Below, in pieces: positions 58,259-64,000 of a stretch of DNA of 64,000 nt; within the stretch, counting starts at the first letter, position 1; each line of letters opens with the position of its first letter. Position numbers and translations under genes: made by a program. Below the pieces are notes generated by a model. That model was not told the origin of the DNA, did no database searches, and worked only from the letters and a program-made list of their open reading frames with translations. The stretch is taken from contig NC_091104.1 in NCBI RefSeq assembly GCF_024713975.1, positions 13,101,580 to 13,165,579 of the forward strand. The letters are read 5' to 3'. The DNA is from Paralichthys olivaceus (taxonomy: Eukaryota; Chordata; Actinopteri; Pleuronectiformes; Paralichthyidae).

Positions 58259-59760
58259 CCTGTGACAGTGGATACTGACTTGATGTGTGGGGTTAACACC
58301 GTAAGCTGCAATGGATGTTGAAATGAAAAAGAGCACGACAAAAAGGTCCAATGATATTCCAGCCTTACAGAAGAAGCATCGCCCCTCCCCCCCATGTTTT
58401 TATTTTCAATTCTTTCTGAAACTGCCACCTTAAAAAGATGACGGAGGATTCTGAATACTCGCCACAGCCTCTTTGTCCTGAATCCCTGAACCCAGCCCTG
58501 AAAAAATATGGCTCTATGTATTGCCCTTACAATCTACCCCTTCCCTGTCCCTGATCATGCCATTTTTTAAATAATTATTGAAGAATTTGCACTTTTTTAA
58601 GTTCTTAGGTTTGAAGTGGCTCAAAGGAGCTTGATGCTATTGTATATTTTTGTGCTAATCGCAATTTTTATTGTCGGAATATCCATGTTAATCTTAATCG
58701 TTTGATCTGGATGTTTGAAAGAAAACATTTGCAGGTTTTTAGGGTGTACCCACCTGGCATGGATAAGTCAGGCATTCCAGGAAAGTGGTTCTTTTCAGAA
58801 CTTGTCTTTAAAGGGTTGGTTGACTACCTCAGTACAGAGGACTAAACTACCCGGCCTGTACTGTAAATAGGGAAACTATATTGATGAAAGCAGGGCTTGT
58901 TTTCATACAAAATATGCACAAGAGCTGCAGCGCAAAAACGATGTACTTAATGTAATATAGTCATTTTTGCTGCAGCTCTGACACTGCAAACAGTCAAACT
59001 GGGCATGCAAAACAATCTCATATGATGAGTCTGAACAAGCCCTGCTTTTATCCTATTTTGAACTGAATTAGCCGCCTTGCTTCTTCAGAGTATGTAGTTA
59101 CTGGTTGTATAGTTTTTCGGATAAAAATGTTACTTTTGTAAAGGCTTCATCATCACAGGCATCCAACTGCCTTTGATAAAAAAAAAATTAAGAACAAAAA
59201 TAAAGCCCTGCAGTGTCCCTTTTGTGCCACTGTATTATTCCAGTGGGTTTGTTTTTATATGGATAACACATTTTCAAACAACTTCAAGATCATGTTTAAC
59301 AACCTAATCCAATCATTCATCACATAAGATCATGTAAATCTTGAATGATCCCTTCCCAGCTCCGAAGACGGCAACCATCTACAAGATCTTTTGAGTTCAT
59401 CTTAATGGATGACTGAATTGCCCTGTTGCCCAGCCTGTGAGCATGCGTGTCTCATGCTGGCTGCTGCGATCTGGCGAGGGATCATAGTCACATAGTGGTG
59501 GCAAGGGATACTGCAGTGAACGATTTCTATTTCCAGGTATAGCAAAAAGGAAACTGTGCTATTCAATCCCAGTTTTCTATACAGTTAACTCCCTCAATAA
59601 ACTTGTAACAACCACCTTTTGAAAAAAAGATGTTAGCAGTTTTAAACTATTGTTGGTGGCCAACAACGTTTTTTGCATTCCTGCAAATAAATTGTTTTAT
59701 ACTGTAAAATGGAGGTGAGTGTAACTTATTTTTGTAATAAAGTTTTTGATTTCTATCTGT
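58259..59760 (+). other. syncrip: syncrip 3' UTR
   Basis: About 1.5 kb of AT-rich sequence after the stop. Polyadenylation signals AATAAA lie at 59199-59204, 59596-59601 and 59736-59741, so several 3' ends are possible. I saw no other gene in the interval. Confidence 0.5.
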
Positions 59761-59764
59761 GTCT

Positions 59765-60650
59765 TACTCTTTTGGGTAAAGGACTCTTGAGTTGGACGTG
59801 CTCTGCTATTAACTGGTTTGCATGTGGTTCAGTTTGGCCACAGGTCTGTCATTGTTTACAGTGTAACCTTAGGGACACCAGGAATAAGATGGAAAGTACG
59901 ATTTGTTAACGACAGATTAAAGCCTGCGAAAGGACATTGCTCAGAAACGTAGGTAAGAGAGTTTGAAGAACTTAACAGATGAGCATGCTCTTTCTAATGT
60001 TAGAACTTCTGTTTAATCTTATGGCTTGGTGTGAATGCCACAGGAAGGAAATACATTGCACATCTTTTACCACAACGCTGAGTCATTGTTGCAGGCAGAA
60101 CTAAATTGATTATATCTACTAATTGTGCTTCAGTATGAGAGTAGGGAAAGGGTCTAAAACACAATTCAGGAAAATGATGACTTCCACTCCTCTTGTAAGT
60201 GGACAAGTATAGCTGAATAAATAGTAATCTGGGCCTCGAACCTTTGACCGGAGACCATGCTGATGAAGTTAAGCAACAGTTTAGTCACAGTAAGTCTCCA
60301 TGAGCATAAACAACTTGTGATAACTACAGTTGCACATGTGACCTCGCTGTGTGAATCATCAGCTGTCCCGGAAGTTTCCGGTCTCAAACGATTGATCACT
60401 TCTAAATCTGCGTGTAACCATAGGAACAGCAGCGATGTGGGTGGCCACTCAAGCGGAACTAATTAATAGGCGGTTATGTTTCCAATGTTTTGTTCCGTGT
60501 CAGCAAACACACAAAACAAGCAGCAACACGATGAAAGGTTTACATGTGTATGACTCTGTTAACCTCAGTGAACTGTCGCGGTGAGCTGTTAACCGCACTC
60601 TGATATTTACACTGCGAGTTATTTAAGAAAGAAACACAAATGAAAAATGG
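59765..60650. other. Intergenic between syncrip and snx14
   Basis: About 0.9 kb of sequence without exons. I see nothing else in it that I can support. Confidence 0.5.
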
Positions 60651-61035
60651 CGGCAGGACGCTGACTCCGTCTCCTCAATGTGTGGGACCCTTCGCCGTGG
60701 CCTGAATGTAGCTGAGACCGTTGTTTGCGTGTAAAACTACCGGAGCGAGCGCAGCGGAGGTGACATCACACGCAGGCGGCCCCGGGACCCGACCCCCCTC
60801 GGCGGACAGAGCTGACAGCTGGAGCGGCCGCTAGCCGAACACGCGCTAATATCCACCGGAGAGCCCGAGTGTGCGCAATTACTCCTAATCCAGCGGTGGT
60901 TCCCAGCTGTTCCCTGCACCTCCACCTATATCCTACACTGGATTACACTGACACGCATTTATTCTGCTCATTCACGATGGTGTCGCTGCTGGACGACGGC
61001 GGAAAATGGCCCGTAGCGTCCACCGTAGTCGCACA
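60640..61035 (+). promoter_or_regulatory. snx14: snx14 promoter and noncoding exon 1
   Basis: CpG-rich DNA with no TATA box. The leader exon ends at the donor ACA|GTAAGT at 61036, which pairs with the acceptor GTTTCAG at 61177. Exon 1 carries an ATG at 60977. After splicing it opens a 23-codon uORF that stops at TAG 61188-61190, 21 nt before the main start. Confidence 0.5.
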
Positions 61036-61211
61036 GTAAGTAAAGGGCTGCGGTCCGCGGATGACAACAACACAGCCTGCCTGAAGCAGGAGAGTCGCTC
61101 TGGATGACATGTGAGGCGTTGCTGCTGCACGCCATCGTTTGTTACATTCAGACACTCGCTCCCTCTTCATGTTTCAGTAACCTGCAGTAGGCTGCACATG
61201 CACTGGCGAGG

Positions 61212-63901
61212 ATGGGATGCATCAGTGCTTTTCTGCAGAAGATCCGCAGCAGGATCAAGCTGGACCGGGTCAGAGAGCTGGGCAGACAGTACCCAGTCTT
61301 CTGCTTCCTGCTGCTGCTCCTGCTGCTGTGCACTGTGCTGCTAAACAGGTAAAGTACTCTGTAAATACCATAGACTGTGGATAAAAAGGTAAATACACCA
61401 CTCTATCCATGCTACTGCATGTGTTTTCTTGTAATCCAAATGCTTATTATGATTTTGTGCAGGAGACAGTGCAGGATACCTCACGGTAGATACAGTACGA
61501 CTTGCTGCCAGCATAAAGGAAGATAAACTAAAATCAAACAATGAACACTAGGAATAAATGCCATTAATTAGCATATACATTTAATTATAGGCTCAGCTTT
61601 ACATGAAGCCAGAAGTGGTCCAATGTCTCAGTTACATTTCCCCCATTTCCCCATCTGTATCAATATAATAAAGTCTTAATCGTTTCATTGATCCATTCTT
61701 TTGCTGTGGGACGCATAGAATGCTTCTAGTTTTTCAACAGGACTCTTGCTGCCGTGATAAGACCAACATTAGTCAATGGGTTTTAATGGTAAAGCTGATC
61801 TTAGCCAGTCCCCCAATACCTGATGTTTCACACCAGAAAGGTTGAACCAAGGAACGCTCCCAGATTTCCAACATTGATTGTTAACTGCAGTACATGTCTT
61901 CTCTCTGCACAGATATATTCACATCATAATAGTGTTTTGGTCCTTCCTGGCCGGAGTTGCCACTTTTTACTGCTCTCTGGGCCCAGAGTCTCTGCTGCCC
62001 AACATCTTTGTCTCCATCAAACCAAAGACCAAGGTAGGTCAGAGACAGAGGCTTCCCATAAATTCCCTATGATTTAGTCACCTTCGCTGCCAGAGTGAAT
62101 GATGGGCAGGATCACCATAATTACTGTTTTTTATTTCTCTTGCAGTCGTACCAACAGGAGCTTTTTCCACTGGGACACAGCTGTGCTGTTTGTGGAAAAA
62201 TCAAGTGCAAAAGGCACAGGTGAGTTATGGTGCAGCACAGTGGAGCTTTAGAAGATGTTTGTTTATGTTTATTTAATTAAAAGAGGAAAATACACATTGA
62301 TTAATATGCCTACTTAAGTCCAACATGTAATTGCGCCAGAATTAACCATGCAGGCCAGTTTTCACCTGCAGTCCCTGGCAGGGTGATGAGAAAAAAAACC
62401 CTGTAACATAACATAAAGACAGACATATGTATAAAACTTATTTGGAAGAGAACAGGACATAAAACTGACAAAAGAGTCACTTCGATTCACTGTGAGGTGC
62501 TTAAACAATTTCACTCGAATTTCCAGCATTCAGTTTGACAACATTCATTCTGTGTCATAACACTGGAAAATGTTACACCACCCCCTAGTGGTCAGGCAGG
62601 ATTCCAACGCTTTTCTCTTTGTGTAATTTGGGGATTTTAGACCGACCTTATTACTGGAAAACTATCAGCCATGGCTTGACCTGAAAGTTCCCTCGAAGGT
62701 TGATGCTTCTCTTTCAGAGGTAACGCATGCACAGATCAAACTTTGTTAAAGTTGAATGTAAAATTACTTAAATTGTTTATTATTAATTTTTCCCTGATGT
62801 TTTTTCTCCAAGATTCTAGAGCTTGTTCTGGAAAACTTTGTATATCCTTGGTATAGGTAAGCCATTTTCTCTGTTCTGTTTTCCATCCATTTCCATGTTG
62901 TATGTGGACACTGAAGTGACAGTAAAGTTTTCTCTTTCAGAGACATCACCGATGATGAGGCCTTTGTTGACGAGCTGAGAGTGACTTTGCGTTTCTTCGC
63001 AGCTGTCTTAGTGCGACGAACCCAGAAGGTAAAAAACTAGACCGTATGCAGTCAGAATCTTTGGCTGCTGATTCACAGAACTATTTTTTATCAATTTTTT
63101 TCTCCCTCAGGTGGATGTAGCATCCCTCATCACACAAAAGCTTCTTAAAGTTTCCATGAAGCATATTGAAATCATAAGCAAAGCCAGGCAGAAAGGTATT
63201 GCCAACTTCCATCACCCACTGACTCCTCTTCTTTGTGTTCACCATAAAAAGGCTAACTCTTTCCCACCCGCTCTCCTCTGTAGTAAAGAACACAGAGCAC
63301 CTTCAACAAGCTGCTCTGGAGGAATACGGTCCCGACCTCCATGTAGCCCTTCGCAGTCGCAGAGATGAGCTCCTCTACCTCAGGAAGCTGACGGAGATGC
63401 TCTTCCCCTACATCCTGCCACCGAAGGCTACAGACTGCAGGTAACTCACAGCTGTGACAGTATAGGACATGCAGTGTCCTCAGATATTTCACAAAATGAG
63501 TTACAAATAATCCCACCATCCGCAGACTTAACTGTTCTTTATAAACGTAGTTTAGGATCATTCTTTACTCTTTCACTCTCTTATTTCCTGCTGCATTATC
63601 TCTTCGCTCCTCTCAGATCTCTTACTCTCCTAATAAGAGAAGTCTTGGCTGGTTCTGTCTTCCTTCCTTCACTGGACTACTTGGCTGATCCTGTGAGTGC
63701 ACTGTAGACCCACTACGGGCTCAATTTGATTTATTCTATGTAGCAAGAATGTTAATCAATGTTCATCATGAGCATGTAAATTGTAGACAAAGATGGTCTT
63801 TGTTCGAACACCAGAAATAGCGACAGTGTTCTGCATGATTTCTGTTTTTATTTCAGGACACAGTAAATCATTTGCTTTTGATATTCATCGACAACTCCCC
63901 T
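61212..63901 (+). CDS. snx14: Sorting nexin-14, N-terminal part (runs off the window)
   Basis: The first 302 codons of snx14, an ER-anchored sorting nexin that acts at ER-lipid droplet and endolysosomal contacts. Coding exons: 61212-61348, 61913-62033, 62146-62219, 62641-62719, 62813-62856, 62941-63028, 63111-63195, 63284-63440, 63617-63692 and 63857-63901; all phases agree. An in-frame TAG at 61188 fixes the start at [20 protein letters not shown]. The human N-terminus (MVPWVRTMGQK...) differs here. Two membrane helices follow at about residues 28-45 ([15 protein letters not shown]) and 49-66 ([18 protein letters not shown]). A Cys/His-rich [15 protein letters not shown] comes next. The PXA domain begins near residue 130, with [30 protein letters not shown] and [12 protein letters not shown]. 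The RGS, PX and C-terminal nexin domains lie beyond position 64000. Confidence 0.95.
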
Positions 63902-64000
63902 GTAAGTATACGTTGATATTTCAACTCATAATTTCATTTATATATCAGCTACATTTTTTTCGAAATTGTAACGATTCCAAACCCTAATGTCAAAGAAATG

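Overview
The window is from a teleost fish, most likely a percomorph. Its genes have vertebrate GT-AG introns, it is rich in CA/TG microsatellites, and it carries several dispersed repeats that I recognise from percomorph genomes. The gene order cnr1 - akirin2 - orc3 - znf292 - cga - syncrip - snx14 matches human chromosome 6q14-q15 (CNR1, AKIRIN2, ORC3, ZNF292, CGA, SYNCRIP, SNX14). Relative to human, several genes between orc3 and znf292 (RARS2, SLC35A1, CFAP206, SMIM8, GJB7) are not here, and neither is HTR1E between cga and syncrip.

Layout. Positions 1-13.5 kb are gene-free DNA upstream of cnr1, with microsatellites, a palindromically oriented pair of repeat copies and two possible conserved elements. 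cnr1 (+) has a noncoding first exon near 13.7-13.87 kb and a single coding exon at 14653-16083. akirin2 (+, 5 coding exons, 18429-20192) is convergent with orc3 (-, 20 coding exons, 27917-21860). znf292 (-, 8 coding exons, 41938-29251) ends in one exon of 6.1 kb that carries all the zinc fingers. cga (-, 3 coding exons, 45390-43723) encodes the glycoprotein hormone alpha subunit. A 6 kb gene-poor stretch follows. syncrip (+, 11 coding exons, 53559-58258) starts from a CpG-rich promoter region at 51.4-53 kb. snx14 (+) begins at 61212 and runs off the right edge after 10 coding exons.

For orc3, znf292, cga, akirin2 and syncrip I read splice sites by eye. In each case the summed coding length is a multiple of three and the joined protein reads through as the known family: 720, 2382, 117, 182 and 543 aa.

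The most interesting signal is not a protein gene. Introns 4 and 6 of syncrip each hold a short element with a C box, a D box, a closing terminal stem, an internal hairpin with compensatory changes, and an identical guide before the D box. These look like two paralogous C/D-box snoRNAs. The guide is complementary to 11 nt at the 5' end of 5.8S rRNA. Other points of note are clusters of GCTAGC/GTTAGC words at three CpG promoters, a GC-AG intron in orc3, a decayed second copy of the znf292 exon-1 flank inside znf292 intron 1, a short syncrip C-terminus with two nearly equivalent endings, and an orphan exon-like segment at 47.9 kb.

The genes have no shared pathway. They are a conserved vertebrate linkage block of neuronal signalling (cnr1), transcription cofactors (akirin2, znf292), replication licensing (orc3), pituitary endocrine function (cga), RNA binding (syncrip) and endosomal sorting (snx14).
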